A stretch of 64,000 nt of DNA from Ceratotherium simum simum (lineage: Eukaryota; Chordata; Mammalia; Perissodactyla; Rhinocerotidae). The stretch covers positions 7,213,230 through 7,277,229 of the forward strand of contig NW_004454177.1 in assembly GCF_000283155.1 (NCBI RefSeq). The letters run 5' to 3'. A program made the position numbers and the translations under genes. The stretch's first letter is position 1, and each line of letters opens with the position of its first letter. Below are positions 11,791-22,915 of the stretch, piece after piece. The notes below the pieces were generated by a model. The model saw nothing but the letters and a program-made list of their open reading frames with translations. It was not told the origin of the DNA and ran no database searches.

Positions 11791-12660
11791 GGAGTGACTT
11801 CTTGGACCAGCCTTTTGCCTGAGGTTCCGGAGTGGAGGTGGGAGAGCGTGGCCGTGTTCTAGGCTACCAGAAATGTTTCTAGGGGGACACAAGTGTAAGA
11901 TATTTTAAGCTTTACTTCTCTCTAGCCAACTGGAAATGACAACAGCAGATATGCTCATAATGTGGAGCCTTTCTGCTCTCTCCCACCTCCCTGAAAGACT
12001 GCTCCCTGCAAATGTGACTTCTCTGTGATGATTCATCATTGTTCCCCCTTTGCTGTTTCTACTTCACGTCAAAATAGGTTCAGGAAAGCTCCCATTGCCA
12101 GCCCTTTTACCTGTCCTTGTTATTCCTAACAGGAGAGTGTTGCTTTTCTGGCCTTGGGGTGTGGCTCTTACCTGATGAGCTGCGTTTGGCCAGCTTCACC
12201 TGAGCTCTGTGCTGCAGCTCTTTTCTCTTAGCGTCTTCTGCACCCCAGTGATGTGCTGTGTCTGAGTTTATGGATCTTTGCTAGCTTTGTCAAAGACAGA
12301 GTTTGTTTCTTATCCTTCTTGCTGTTTTTAGGTGATTTTCAAGAGAAATATTTTTCTTTTAGAGGGAGAAACAACAACCAAAAGTTCCATGTATTATGTC
12401 TTTATTTTGCATGGTCTGCTTAGCTTATGGTTTCTATTAACTCATCATTTCTGCTTCCTCAAAACACACTAACAACCCTGTTAGCTCAACACCTATTTCT
12501 ACGTGTCTTTTTAGGTTTTGCTTTTGCTACCAGTTGACTGGTGGTCTCCCCGTATTTTCCTATTCACACTTATGAGACAATTTTATTGGTCCAGCCAATA
12601 ACCATTACCCTTGTTTGGATAGAACTTTTTGCCCTCAAAGATCCCAGGAAAACCCTTGGA
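11791..12660. other. No recognised feature
   Basis: Moderate-GC sequence with T-rich patches. It may be the decayed upstream end of the neighbouring LINE, but I see no firm landmark. Confidence 0.4.
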
Positions 12661-12669
12661 TCAAGTTTC

Positions 12670-14060
12670 CTTCACTGGCCGAGTAGCTGTGGATGAGGGG
12701 TCTTCAGTAATGCGGTAGAGCATGTGCAGTCTTGGGCTGTGTCCTTGGCAGGGGGCTACAGGCAAGAAGGTTTGTGTGGGCAAGCATAGTCCAGGTGATG
12801 ACTTGGGGTTAGGACAGAGTTTGGAGATTTTGCGGCAGAGCCCCCAAACCAAGCACGGATGGAGTGGAACATGCTGAGGAGTAGTGCAAGCTGACGTTGA
12901 TTGGGTAGAGAGGGTGGCAGGTATGGAAGGCCTTGAATTCAATGCTGAGGGATTTGGACGTAGACTCATACGCTGTTGGGAGTCACTGGAGACTAGAGAG
13001 AAGTGACGTGACAGAATGAGGGTTTTAGGGAGAGTTGTTATGCCCTGTGCTAAAAGGAGGAAAGGAAGTAACAAGGTAGTAGGGCTGATCCCCTGTAGGG
13101 TTGGGCATAGGCAGCAGTCTAGATCACTAAGTCCAAGTGGTCACAACAACCTTATGCCTGTCCTGGGCCATGTTGATATTCAGGAGGTTCAATCTGAGCA
13201 GTGGGGCTACAGTGCAGGTTTCTGGGGAACTGTGCATCTGCACGTCTGCTGAGCATCACTGCAGGGCTGGGGTGACACATACAAATTGATGCAAAGGACT
13301 GCAGAAGGTGTCTCTAGCCCTGGGGGAAGGGGCTGAGGGTAATTAGGCAGGTCCAGGGCTCATAGTTGACTGGGCCAGGGTTCAAGTCTAAGTCTTTGCC
13401 CAGTTGAGACTTGGAGGAGAATCCAGAGACCCAGGCTGAAGGCCTCTGGACCCAAGGCTTTGCACACCTCATGGGGATTAGATGGAAAGGCCAATGCCCA
13501 ATACTCAGGCAGTTGTACTTGGTCCTCAACCCTTCTCTCTCCCCTCCCCTCCTGTCCTGGGATCTCCCACCAGATAGTAGCAACTCTCATTGGCTCAGGA
13601 CCCAGCTGGCTCTCCATTGAGACAGCGGCTGGGCAGGGCCTCGGACGGATGGGGCTTGGGAGTGAGAACATACAAGGAAGCACCAGAGGAAGTGAGGCTG
13701 GAGGAAGAATCCACTTAGGAGGCTGTTGCCCCTCAACATGAGTGTGCAAATCTCTGGAACTGAGAAGAATGAACTGCATCATGAGGTTGGAAAATTCCAA
13801 GACCAAGGTAGTATTAAAAGGGAAGACAGAGGAGAGATGGAGGCAAGACTCTTTGCTAAACCAGAGCTACGGAACTCAGGTGCTAATTGGTAATGTGTGC
13901 AAGGTAGAGGACAGTCAAAGATGGTACCCCTGACCAAAATCAGGAAGTGGGAGGGATGAACTGGAGCAGGAGGGAGATATGGAGCCTGCGATCAGGGGGG
14001 AATTTGCAGGGGAGAGCTTTCAGGGTATCAGCATTGAAATAGTTGAGGTTATAAGATGAA
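12670..14060 (-). mobile_element. Decayed L2 LINE segments, antisense
   Basis: Runs such as 'cttgaattcaatgctgaggg', 'tgttgggagtcactggaga', 'ttgatattcaggaggttcaa' and 'agcattgaaatagttgagg' resemble the antisense L2 body. Divergence is high and the pieces are discontinuous. Frames at 12661-13074 and 13360-13806 (minus) are in this material and lack any conserved motif. Confidence 0.45.
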
Positions 14061-14319
14061 TTGGTTTGTTTTACCAGTTTTTACTTATTACAATAAATAT
14101 CTTCTTTTAAGTGACTGGTAGAAACACTTATGCCGGGCTAGGGTGGCACTGATCTGGCTTGGCCTCTGGATCTGAGCATATTAAGACTGTCCCTGGAGTG
14201 TGGTCAGTGTAAAGAATGGGGGACTTACTCCTTCTCTCCCACTTCACTCCAATCTCCTTCTGGCCTCTCTTTACTCCCACTAGTCTAGTTTCCATGCTGC
14301 TCCTTATGCCATGATAGGA

Positions 14320-14710
14320 TTACAGGGTGTCAAAGATGAAAAGTACCTTAAAGACAGTCTAGTTCAACCCTCTCCTTTTACAGAGAAGAAAACTGAGGCC
14401 CAAAGAGGAGAAGTGACTTTTTTTTTGGGGTGAGGAAGATTGGCCCTGAGCCAACATCTATGCCAATACTTCTCTACTTTGTATATGGAACACGCCACAG
14501 CATGGCTTAACGAGTGGTATATAGGTCTTTTCCCGTGATCTGAACCCACAAACCCCAGGCCGCTAAAGTGGAGTGCACAAACTTAACCACTACGCCACCA
14601 GGCCGGCCCCAAGAAGTGACTTTTTTAAACTCACAGAGAATGGGCCCTGGGCCTTCTGACTTTTGGTCTGACGTCATTTCCACTGTGCTAGACCACCTCT
14701 CTAAGCACTG
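14320..14710 (-). mobile_element. MIR-like relic, antisense, interrupted by an ERE
   Basis: 'ctccttttacagagaagaaa' plus 'actgaggcccaaagagg' left of the ERE and 'aaactcacagagaatgggcc' right of it form one antisense MIR-like unit when the SINE is removed. 'gcccaaagaggagaagtgact' is the shared join. Confidence 0.6.
14424..14611 (-). mobile_element. ERE SINE, antisense, with 15-bp TSD
   Basis: The minus strand shows head 'gggccggcctggtggcgtag' near 14610 and tail 'ttggctcagggccaatctt' near 14440. AGAAGTGACTTTTTT is present at 14409-14423 and 14612-14626, so the element sits cleanly inside the MIR-like relic. Open frame 14364-14549 is an ERE-derived chance frame. Confidence 0.93.
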
Positions 14711-14769
14711 TGTAAGATTTTCTTAGTATTTAACATTTTAAAAAATATTTGCGTATTTGCACTGCACGT

Positions 14770-15790
14770 GTGTTAGTACTTCCATCCGGCCACTCACACG
14801 TCCTGTTTATTCTCTACTCCGCAGCTCTCTGAGCAGCTCCTTGCTTTGGGGGGTGGTTACAGTCATTGCTCTGATTCAGGACTCACCCCTTCCTGCCCAG
14901 GTTATAGCAACAGCCTCCTGTTGGTCTCTTTTACTCCAGTCTTGTTACCTTCTGTCCTTCTGTTATGAGCCAAAATGTGTCTCCCCAAAATTCATATGTT
15001 GAAGTCCTGACCTCCAGCACCTCAGAACGTGACTGTATTTGGAGATAGGGTCTTTAAAGAGGTAATTAAGTTAGAATGAGATCATATCGGTGGGACCTAA
15101 CCCACTATGACTGGTGTCCTTATTAGAAGAGGAAAGACACAGATATACACAGAGAAGACTGTGTGAAGACACAGGGAGAAGATGGCCATCTGCAAGCCAA
15201 GGAGAGAGGCCTCAGAAGGAACCAAGCCTGCTGACACCTTGAGCTCAGATTTCTAGCCTCCAGAAGTGTGAGAAAATAAATTTTTGTCATTTAAGCTTCC
15301 CAGTCTGTGGTACTTTGTTATGGAGGCCCTGGCAAACTAATATACCCTCTTTTCCCCTCTGCCAGGGTGAGCCTTCTGCAATGCCGAGCTGACCCCTCGC
15401 TCTTCAGCACCTATGAGATAAAGTCTAATGTGGTCTGCAGCCCTTTTGTCATCTGGCCCCTCTCCAGCTCTCTGGCCACATCCTTCCCTGACACCCCAAA
15501 CCCAACCTCAGGCATCAAGCTCCAGGGACATCAAATAGATTCTAGTTCCCCGAACAGTCCATGCACCTCTACACCGCCATGTCACCACTTGGAGGGCCCT
15601 TTGGCTCTCTCATTTGCCTGGCTAACTCCTGGCCTGCTACAAAGCCTGCTCAGACATCACCTCCCCTGGGCAGCCTTTTTGGACTGCTCCCTCCCCTGTG
15701 AACTCAGCACCTTGTTCTCTTGTTCTGCACAGCTCACATGGATATGATCGTCCCTTGTCATATCCCTCTACAAGACAGTGAGTATTTGGA
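14770..15790 (+). mobile_element. L2 LINE relic, sense, split by an MLT1-like LTR
   Basis: Left part 14870-14960 has the L2 pattern 'caacagcctcctgttggtctc'. The right part 15345-15790 continues with 'tgagataaagtctaatgtgg', 'catctggcccctctccag' and 'cacctcccctgggcagcc'. The frame at 15307-15747 spans LTR and L2 and is not a gene. Confidence 0.7.
14961..15344 (+). mobile_element. MLT1-like MaLR solo LTR, sense
   Basis: Starts tgttatgagccaaaatgtgtc and carries 'ccaaaattcatatgttgaag', 'gtgactgtatttggagat', 'gatggccatctgcaagcc', an AATAAA-like signal ('gagaaaataaatttttgtc') near 15270 and the end 'tactttgttatgg...aactaata'. These are the hallmarks of MaLR LTRs, ancient ERVL-related retroelements. 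Five-base flanks ccttc (14956-14960) and ccctc (15345-15349) resemble a decayed 5-bp TSD. There is no internal coding region, so it is a solo LTR. Confidence 0.85.
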
Positions 15791-16184
15791 AGGTCTTACT
15801 CCTCTATCTCTGGGCTTAGGCCAGGTAGGAAGGTCCTCAATACGCATCTGTTGAATTGAGTTGAGTTTTGGATCTATAGGGGTCATGGGCCTGTACTCTA
15901 AGGAGAAGATAAAAGAGAGGGGCCTGGTTACAGTCTGGCTCCAACCAAGCCTGGCATTAGCAAGTGTGTCTCCTGAGAGGGTCTGATCTGCTGCTAAGGA
16001 CATGCAGCTGGGGGGTGTTTGTGGGCTGCATGCACGGCCTAGCTGGTTGGATGAGTGTTTGTCTCCATCTCTACAGGTAAAGCGCCTCAGGACAAGGACA
16101 TTTCTGGTTCCCAGTTATGTCTGCCCCAGCCTCAACGCAGTCTAGTGTAAGGCACCAGACAGCTTTAAAGAATGCTTCAGGGGT
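15791..16184. other. No recognised feature
   Basis: Single-copy-looking sequence without exon or repeat landmarks. Confidence 0.4.
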
Positions 16185-16378
16185 AGAGAGTAGAATTAAG
16201 AGTATTGTCTCTCACCTCAAAGAGGTATGCGTTTGGATCTCAGTTCCACCACCTAGTAAGTATGTAACTTTGTGGTAAATTACTCAATCTTGCTAAGACC
16301 TATTTTTCTCATCCATCAAATGGGGATAATAACACCTACCGCCTAGTGTGGTGTTGAGAGGGTTAAATGCAATAATTT
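16185..16378 (+). mobile_element. MIR SINE, sense
   Basis: Successive matches to MIR: 'ggatctcagttccaccacct', 'gtaaattactcaatcttgc', 'ctcatccatcaaatggggat', 'aataacacctaccgcc' and 'gagagggttaaatgcaataa'. Nearly complete and followed directly by a TCTA microsatellite. Confidence 0.85.
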
Positions 16379-16444
16379 GTCTCTATCATCTACCTGCCTA
16401 CCTATCTACCTACTCTACTTACCTAGATCTATCTATCGTCTATC

Positions 16445-16483
<39 letters not shown>

Positions 16484-16515
16484 ATCAATCTATTGATCCA
16501 TCGATCCATCTATGT
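16379..16515. repeat. (TCTA)n tetranucleotide microsatellite
   Basis: A degenerate CTAC/CTAT array passes into about nine to ten perfect TCTA units around 16443-16482, then into degraded ATCCATCG units. It abuts the MIR 3' end, a common birthplace for such arrays. Confidence 0.95.
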
Positions 16516-16703
16516 ATCTAGTGCTTCGCCCAATTCCTGGTGCATACCAGTGATCAGTGGATGTTAGTTTTATAAGCTGAGGAGGGAATATTTCCTTCAT
16601 TTCCCTCAGCTTAAATGACTGGGCTTGGAGAGAGAAGGGCCTTTTCCAAGGCTGTTCAGATTTTTGACCTATGCTCCTACATCAACCACGGGCCTGGAAG
16701 AGA

Positions 16704-16734
<31 letters not shown>

Positions 16735-16735
16735 G
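16704..16735. repeat. (AAT)n trinucleotide microsatellite
   Basis: About ten uninterrupted AAT units. The frame across it (16615-16860) encodes a run of isoleucines and is an artefact of the repeat. Confidence 0.95.
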
Positions 16736-16739
16736 TAGC

Positions 16740-17394
16740 AATTGCACACTCTGTGGAGCACCTGGTAGCTCATAAAATGCTCCCCCATCCTGTGATATGC
16801 ACCCAGAATCCACTCAACCCCATGGCAGGAAGACCCCAGCATCTGAATGAGAAGTGGTGAGAACAGCAGCGATAGCAGACCTCACACCCCAGGGCCCAGC
16901 TGTGGTTCCTCGTGTCCGTCACATTCGACTCTTTCCTTGCCAGGAGGCCTAGATAGGGAAAGCTCTTCCAGAGACCAATTGAACTTTTAAGGGGGTTTGA
17001 CCTTGAGGGTTCTTTTCCAAGGCCTGGAGAGAAAGTGGAGGTGGCTGGGCCCAGACATCCTCTCCCCACCTGCCTGCAACAGTACCTGCCTGCTTTGCAG
17101 AGGTCGGCTCTCCCTGGCAGCCATCCCAGGCAGCTGGCCCCTCCCGCGTGCCATCCCAGAGGGCCATGTCCTCGTTCACGGACCATTGGGTGCAGGCTGC
17201 TGCTCTCTCCTGCCTAATTGCCGTTGTCCTTGTTAACACCCTCCCTCTGCCTTCGTGCTTCACACCCACCCACTGCTCCTGGCTCCCCCCGCAAGTGCCT
17301 CCTACTTGATGAACAAGATGTAAGTATACAAGTTATTAATCTTCCTACCAAGGCAATTACAGCCCCACAAAGTTCCTCCTTGGCCACGTTGGCT
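16740..17394. other. No recognised feature; overlapping chance ORFs
   Basis: GC-rich single-copy sequence with frames on both strands (largest 16770-17186 minus). I see no conserved motif, signal peptide or splice-bounded exon. Confidence 0.4.
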
Positions 17395-17575
17395 CTTCTA
17401 TGACAACCTTATCAGGTTAGCAATTTCAGATCTGCATTAAGTGTTCAGAAATCAATTTTCAGCTTATTTTGTGTTGCAAAGTTTGCCATGCCTGAAACCA
17501 CACTGCTAATTGAACAAGAGCAATTGATGTTTTAGCAGTAATTAAAGATGGTAATTATGACCAAATCTCCCCCAT
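17395..17575. promoter_or_regulatory. Candidate conserved non-coding element (AT-rich unique block)
   Basis: AT-rich, non-repetitive sequence stands out from GC-rich flanks and has closely packed homeodomain-like cores (TAATTGAA, CAATTGAT, AGTAATTAAAG, GGTAATTATG at 17504-17558). Such blocks are typical of vertebrate developmental enhancers. Conservation itself could not be tested here. Confidence 0.4.
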
Positions 17576-17944
17576 GGCCCTGCAGTGTTTGCTTTTGGAC
17601 CTGTCAGAATGGCGGGCAGGCCAAATCAATCTTAATAAAGTTGATGCTTCAGAAGTCTTCCCAGAAATGGTGTCGCCCTCAGGGTAGGGATGATGGAACC
17701 ACAGGGAGCAAGGAGGATGGCATGTTTTGGGCCATGGGGCGACCAGCTAGCTGGACAGTCAGGAAGTCACCAAGTATGACCAGTTCAGCCTCTGGGTGTC
17801 CAGCCAGCATGGAGCTGGACCTGGGGGTTGGGTGGGTGCAGCATCCCAAAGACATAGACAAGAGTACTATACACTCGCCATTGAGATGCTTACAACATGT
17901 TTGGGAAGATATGATGTATGTGCATGCACAAAATGACTTCAGAA

Positions 17945-18035
17945 CACTTACTTTCATTCATAAACATTAGAGTACCTACTATGTGCTAGGTACTAGAGGA
18001 ACAAACATAAAAGACATCATCTCAAATGAACCTAC
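17945..18035 (-). mobile_element. L2 3'-end fragment, antisense
   Basis: 'ttcattcataaacatta', 'gagtacctactatgtgctagg' and 'tactagaggaacaaac' match the complement of the L2 3' end. Confidence 0.7.
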
Positions 18036-18179
18036 ACACAAGCACAAACGACGATGACTTTTGTATCTTTCATCTAGGACTTGAGGTCAATCCATGTTGT
18101 TGGGTGGTGTTGGTCTGGTGGTTGGGGAATGGCCCCACCACCTTTCCCTTCTCTCAACCTCCTAGAGGTTCCTCCTCCT

Positions 18180-18262
18180 CAGAGAGGCAGCATGAAATAT
18201 AGACAGAGCTCTGGACTGAAGTCAGAGGGCCCCAGTCCTAGTGTGGCTGCTCCATGCCGGGG
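18180..18262 (+). mobile_element. MIR 5'-part fragment, sense
   Basis: 'agagctctggactgaagtca' followed by 'gagggccccagtcctagtg' resembles the MIR tRNA-derived to core section. Confidence 0.5.
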
Positions 18263-18419
18263 TTCTCCCAGCACTGGCATCCTAGGACCCATTTAGCATT
18301 ATTACAGAGCAGCCTGAAGTGAGATGAGGAAGGTGCAGTTGGTGGTAGGGGGTCTCATCCATCCTGTTCAGAATGTCAGTATCAGATTTGTACTGACCCC
18401 TCAAGTTACTGTACCATGA

Positions 18420-18495
18420 GGATGCTCCTAGGTTAGAATTCATTCTATGTGCCAGGCATCGTGCTTTGAGCCTGGGGAATACAAAGATCACTTTT
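18420..18495 (-). mobile_element. L2 3'-end fragment, antisense
   Basis: 'ttctatgtgccaggcatcgtg' and 'cctggggaatacaaagatca' fit the L2 3' end on the minus strand. Confidence 0.6.
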
Positions 18496-18599
18496 GAGCG
18501 AGAGTCCTGGGCAAATCCCAATGAACTATTGTACTTGTAGTCAGAGGGTTAACATGTACAGGACCCATGTGATCCCCAGTCTCTCAGTATCCCATGGAG

Positions 18600-19430
18600 A
18601 AGTATGCTTTGTCTTAAAATGTAGGTTTTATTATTATTCAGGTATGATGAGGCCAACAGACCAGGAGATGATTGTCATTGGGAAGATAGTTTGTTACAGT
18701 TCCCAAGAAGAGGGGAGAGTGCCACGTCACACAGGACCACAAGGGGAAGCACCAGCATCAGTCAGGAGGCAGAGGGAGTGAGAGGAAATCATGGGCAAGA
18801 GCTTTACTGTGGTTTCCAAGGGAAGAGTGGGCAAGGCAGGATAAGTAAGCTTAGCACTGGCTAGTTTGAATAATTTCAAGGGGATCTGGGGCATGGGGGC
18901 TGTCCCTAGTTGTTTGGTCCCTGTCTCGGGGTGATCAGGGCAGGTAGATAGTGGTCTGGAGTGTGAGAGTCCTGTGAGAGCCCAAGAAAGGAGGCGGTTG
19001 GAGGATGGGCCCTGGATTGGTTTGTTTGCAAATGAAAGGCGCACTTCAGGTGAGTGTTTGCTATCTCTAGGAATTAGCTAGACCTGCGAGGGGCCTTCCC
19101 TCCAGTGTTAGCAAGGCAATAATAAATGACCAGATGTCAAAGCATCAGAATAGACAGGCTGAATACATGCTTGGGTTGGGCATGTGGGATGCACCATGGG
19201 TTGTGCTCCAGGAGAGGAATGCCATGCACCGCCATTGTTCTACTGGGACAATGTTTTTATAGGGAGAACTTGAGAGCAACTTTGCAAAACAATCTAAGTG
19301 TGGGTGCCAGCTGCTTGAGGGAATGTGTACTGGAGCTGGGCATACCAGCTGCCCAGCATTATAGCTTCTGGAAGCCGTAGGGAGGCACCAACCTCAACCG
19401 GCTCATTTTGAAGCAATCTGGAGAGAGCCA
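18600..19430. other. Unassigned stretch, possibly a decayed repeat
   Basis: Contains 'aataataaatgaccagatgt' and several purine-rich motifs that feel repetitive in style, but I cannot attach a family. No coding potential is evident. Confidence 0.35.
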
Positions 19431-19439
19431 TTAGGTCAT

Positions 19440-20060
19440 TCAGTGGGCATTCCTATCCGCATCTCTACAATGACTAGGACGGGGTGCCTGACCACAGGAG
19501 CTTTGTAGTCCAGTAGGGGAGAAAGACCGGTAAGCGCACCATAAGCAAGTACAGTACAACATCATGACAGAGCTATGCCGGGTTTCTGGGAGCACTGAAG
19601 AAGGTGACAGAGGGATGGGAGAGGGATTCAGTGGGTGAGAGAGGGATTCTGGAACTTGGTCTTTAAGACTGGGTGGAAACTGAGCAGTTGAAGTTGGAGG
19701 GGTCACACTCAGGTGGAGGGGCACAGCATGAGAACAGCATGGGAGTGTGAAGCGTTGTGGCATGTGGTGGGGGCTACTCGAGTGTAGAGGGTGAGGCAGG
19801 AGGTGCGAGAGGAGAGTTTGGAGAGGGAGACAGGGCCTATGTCACATCTGGGCATTTGGGTCATGCAAAGCCATCTGGAGATGGGGAATGGGAAGCCACC
19901 AAAGGAGTAACACGGAAGGTGTCAGGTTTGCCTTTGAGTTTGTTCATCTTAGCAGCTGTGTGTGGGTGACATGGCAGGGACAGATGTAGCAGTGAGGGCT
20001 CAGGGACACACTGCCTGAAGCTCCCAGGATGATTCCTGGATCTTTCTAGCAAGGCTAGAG
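19440..20060 (-). mobile_element. Decayed L2 LINE body, antisense
   Basis: 'tagtccagtaggggagaaag', 'gtacagtacaacatcatgac', 'catgagaacagcatgggag', 'ggaatgggaagccaccaaag' and 'gtttgttcatcttagcagc' follow the antisense L2 body order. Frame 19440-19763 (minus) is derived from it. Confidence 0.5.
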
Positions 20061-20399
20061 GGATTCCTTGGACAAATGCTCCCCCCACTCTTGAGGCTGG
20101 TCACGTGTAGAGGGTTAGGGCAATTGAGCAGAGAGCCTGGCCCACAGCTGAATGATTCCCACAGCTCCATACTCAGAATTGCCTTATTCAAGCCTCTGCT
20201 TCAGTTGAGTTGGGAAGAAGCAGACACAGGTTGAGGGCGGTCTGCACGGCAGCAGTGTCGGGCAACGCTGTGGAATGGACTCTCCCAGAGGAGAGGGCAA
20301 GATGAGCAAGATCTCTGGGCACAGAAATGTCCTCCAGTCCCTGCCCAGCGTGCAGCCTGTACTGGCCACAGATGTGTTTCAAAGCATGGCTATTTAGGC
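20061..20399. other. No recognised feature
   Basis: GC-balanced unique sequence; overlapping minus-strand frames carry no recognisable motif. Confidence 0.4.
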
Positions 20400-20670
20400 A
20401 CCATTCACACACACAGACTTGCTGAAACACACACGCATAGATGTATGTAACAAGCATGCAATAAACACGTACATAACAAACATACATACATGTAACCAAC
20501 ATGTATGTAACAAACGTACATACCTGCCTGAATGGGGACATACTGAGCAACAGAAGTCTGCACATTTACAGGCACACAGCAATATATACAGATATGCCTC
20601 AAGTCATGCATTTACGTGTCCTCACTGATATACACCCATGTGCACGCCATGTGTGTACACACCCAGGCAC
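20400..20670. repeat. Complex CA/CATA/GTAC low-complexity array
   Basis: Begins as (CA)n with interruptions, then degenerate 16-19-bp units built from ATGTAT, GTAACAA and GTACATAC (20439-20523), and trails into CA-rich sequence. The alternation of TACATAC and GTATGTA gives local inverted symmetry. Frames through it (20405-20611 and neighbours) are repeat artefacts. Confidence 0.8.
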
Positions 20671-20699
20671 CCAGGTGGATATGTGTGCATTCTCTCAGC

Positions 20700-21089
20700 C
20701 CTAATGGGAATGTTTACCCTCTGGTCCAGATGGCATCAGTTTAAAAAACGAGGTAATTTGGGAGCCAGACAGGTCTTCAATCAGAGGGCTTAACTCTTCT
20801 AGGGAAGGTGGTGGGGATGGGGTGGGGAGCGAGTGCAGAGGAAGGTGGTGGGAGAGAAGCTGAGGGCTGGTCCTTTAGTTTCCTCTGTGGGTATACCTCA
20901 TTCTTCCCCTGTCCTGGTTTCTCAAAGGGGGTGTTTAGGCCCCCCAGATGGGTCCACCCTGAATTTGGAAGACTTCAAATGGTTAGTCCCTTCCCTATCA
21001 GGGTCAGGCCAAACTTTTCCGATGGCCACAAAAGGCTGGCTGCTGTAATGAGAGGCTACTGGTTCCATCTCCTTAATGATGGGGAAAGC
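20700..21089. other. No recognised feature
   Basis: GC-rich unique sequence; frames at 20808-21107 and 20833-21048 overlap in two phases and have no domain. Confidence 0.4.
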
Positions 21090-21205
21090 GAGTCAGAGAG
21101 TTTTTGAGTTTAGAATTCATCTTGCTCAACTCTTGCATTGTCTGGATGAGTAGACAGAGGCCCAGAGGGGCCAAGTGACTGGCCCAAAGTCACCCTGAAG
21201 ACGCG
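21090..21205 (-). mobile_element. MIR relic, antisense
   Basis: 'gatgagtagacagaggcccag' and 'gccaagtgactggcccaaag' followed by 'tcacc' match the antisense MIR core to tRNA-like part. Confidence 0.6.
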
Positions 21206-22070
21206 TGAGGGTGTACCTTACCATAACTCTGAGGCACCCTCTTTAGCAACCCATACACCATGGACTGGCAGAGGCTCTCTTGGGTCTGTCCAGCCAAGAC
21301 TTGGAGATGCGTGCCAGCTGAAGCTCAGATTTTATTGGCCAGAATGATGCCACTTATAACACGCTTGGTACAAGCTGAGGATCTCTGACTACGTGGCCAG
21401 CTCCTTGCCACCAGGCACCCCCACCTTGCTCATCAGCTACAGTGTGTATTTGGGCTCCTGTTTTAAAAGCTCTTCACTGGTAGGTCTCTTCCCTGTCCCC
21501 TCAATACTGTCCCCTGAGTCATATTTACTTTCCTAAGTCAGGACCCTCTCTCAGGGGACAGCAACTCTAGCCCCCCCAGCTACTCAAGCTGCCCGGGACA
21601 GCTTAAGCTGCTGCCTTTGGTGCTGTCTCAGAAAAGGAGAGAACAGCTGGTCATTTCTTCCTAACATTTCCTGATGCTAATCCTCCAGGCTGGTCCAATT
21701 TACACATATAAACCTTGCAAGCACTTTCTAATCTCTTGACTTCTCTAGGAAACAGCATCAATGGAGAAGATATTGATGGTGGGAGTTTCAGCTGGAGGGC
21801 TAGTTTCTCACTCTTAGCCCTGGGGCTGATTTTGTCTGTACCTTGATGGGGCTCTGCCCCCTTTCCTGGCTGGGGCTGCTGTGACAAGACCCTGGGGGGC
21901 CAGTTTAGGCAGAGATGGGAGGGTGGGAGGCCAGGCCAGGGTCCGGGGATCCGATGTGCCCATATCACCCCAGGTTCAATGCCCACCGAGTGTCCTCTAC
22001 CACCTTGGGCCCACATTCTCTCCATCTCCTCTCTCTCAGCTGGCTTGTCTGTGTTCCTGAAGCTCCTTCC
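21206..22070. other. No recognised feature
   Basis: GC-rich unique sequence. The minus-strand frame 21651-22025 (124 codons) shows no conserved features. Confidence 0.4.
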
Positions 22071-22074
22071 CTGG

Positions 22075-22300
22075 ATGGGTGATTGATTAATTGATTTACA
22101 TATTTATTAAAATGTATTTTAGTAGCATCTTTGCCTTTGATGCCAAATCTCATTTCCTATTGTGGGGCTGCTGACAGCCGGCATTGTAAATGCAAAGACA
22201 CTTTACAAAACAATTTAAATAGCAATTGCCACCAGCTTAAAAATGAGCAAAACAGACAAATAAAATACTGATGAGGAAATTGGCAGCTTCAGGACAAGGA
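22075..22300. promoter_or_regulatory. Candidate conserved non-coding element with PBX/HOX-like motif
   Basis: An abrupt AT-rich, unique block after GC-rich DNA. It includes TGATTGAT at 22080-22087 directly followed by TAATTGATT, then ATTTATTAAAATG, AATTTAAATAGCAATTG and ATAAAATACTGATG. TGATTGAT is the composite site bound by PBX with anterior HOX proteins. Function is inferred from composition and motifs only. Confidence 0.4.
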
Positions 22301-22660
22301 GGGCCAGGGGTTTCTAAGCAGCCAGCAGCTCCCAGTGCTGGGATGGTAAAGGCTGTGTAATTGTGTCTTTAGAATGGCCCAGATTTTAGGTGTGGATGAA
22401 GGGAGGTTAACAGCCACTGCTCAGGGAGCAAAAGTGCCTTCCCCTTAAAGGTGACCCATTTTGGGGAACTTTTCTGAGCAGAGGGGGCTCCAGATGAAGG
22501 GAGCGATCAGAGTTTGAGACCTAGATCTTTGCCTTGCATTCTCAACATGCCAGGTTGTGTCTGCTTGCTCCGGGGAGCACTGTGGGCACTGAGGCTATCC
22601 TGACGATCTGGGAGATCAGCAGGCAGCTTGTTCTTGTCCAGGCAATGGAATGGGAAGAGT
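22301..22660. other. No recognised feature
   Basis: Unique sequence flanking the AT-rich block; no exon or repeat landmark. Confidence 0.4.
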
Positions 22661-22664
22661 GTGG

Positions 22665-22915
22665 GTAGGAAATTTAATCTCTGGATTCTGGCCCCAGCCT
22701 GGCCCAGCAGTGAATCTTGGGCAGACTACGTTCTCTTTCTGGGCCTCTGCTTCCTCTGTAGGATGCACTGTGGTAGAAATCCAGGAGAACTAGCTTAGGA
22801 CACTGAAGACTAGATCTAATCCTGCTCTCCACTGCCTAGCTGTGTGACTTTCAGCAGGTTGCATTCCCTCTCTGGGCCTCACCTGTAGCGTGAGAGCAAG
22901 GGGTGTGATGCTTCA
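22665..22915 (+). mobile_element. Two adjacent MIR relics, sense
   Basis: First copy near 22670-22775 ('gcagtgaatcttgggcagac', 'tctgggcctctgcttcctc'). Second near 22800-22910 ('ctgcctagctgtgtgacttt', 'tctctgggcctcacctgta'). Confidence 0.65.

Noticed and set aside
12661..13806. 137-148-codon minus-strand frames
   Set aside because: They lie in decayed L2 and show no protein similarity I recognise.
16379..16515. Possible CRISPR-like array
   Set aside because: Four-base units with no spacers; an ordinary tetranucleotide microsatellite in a mammalian genome.
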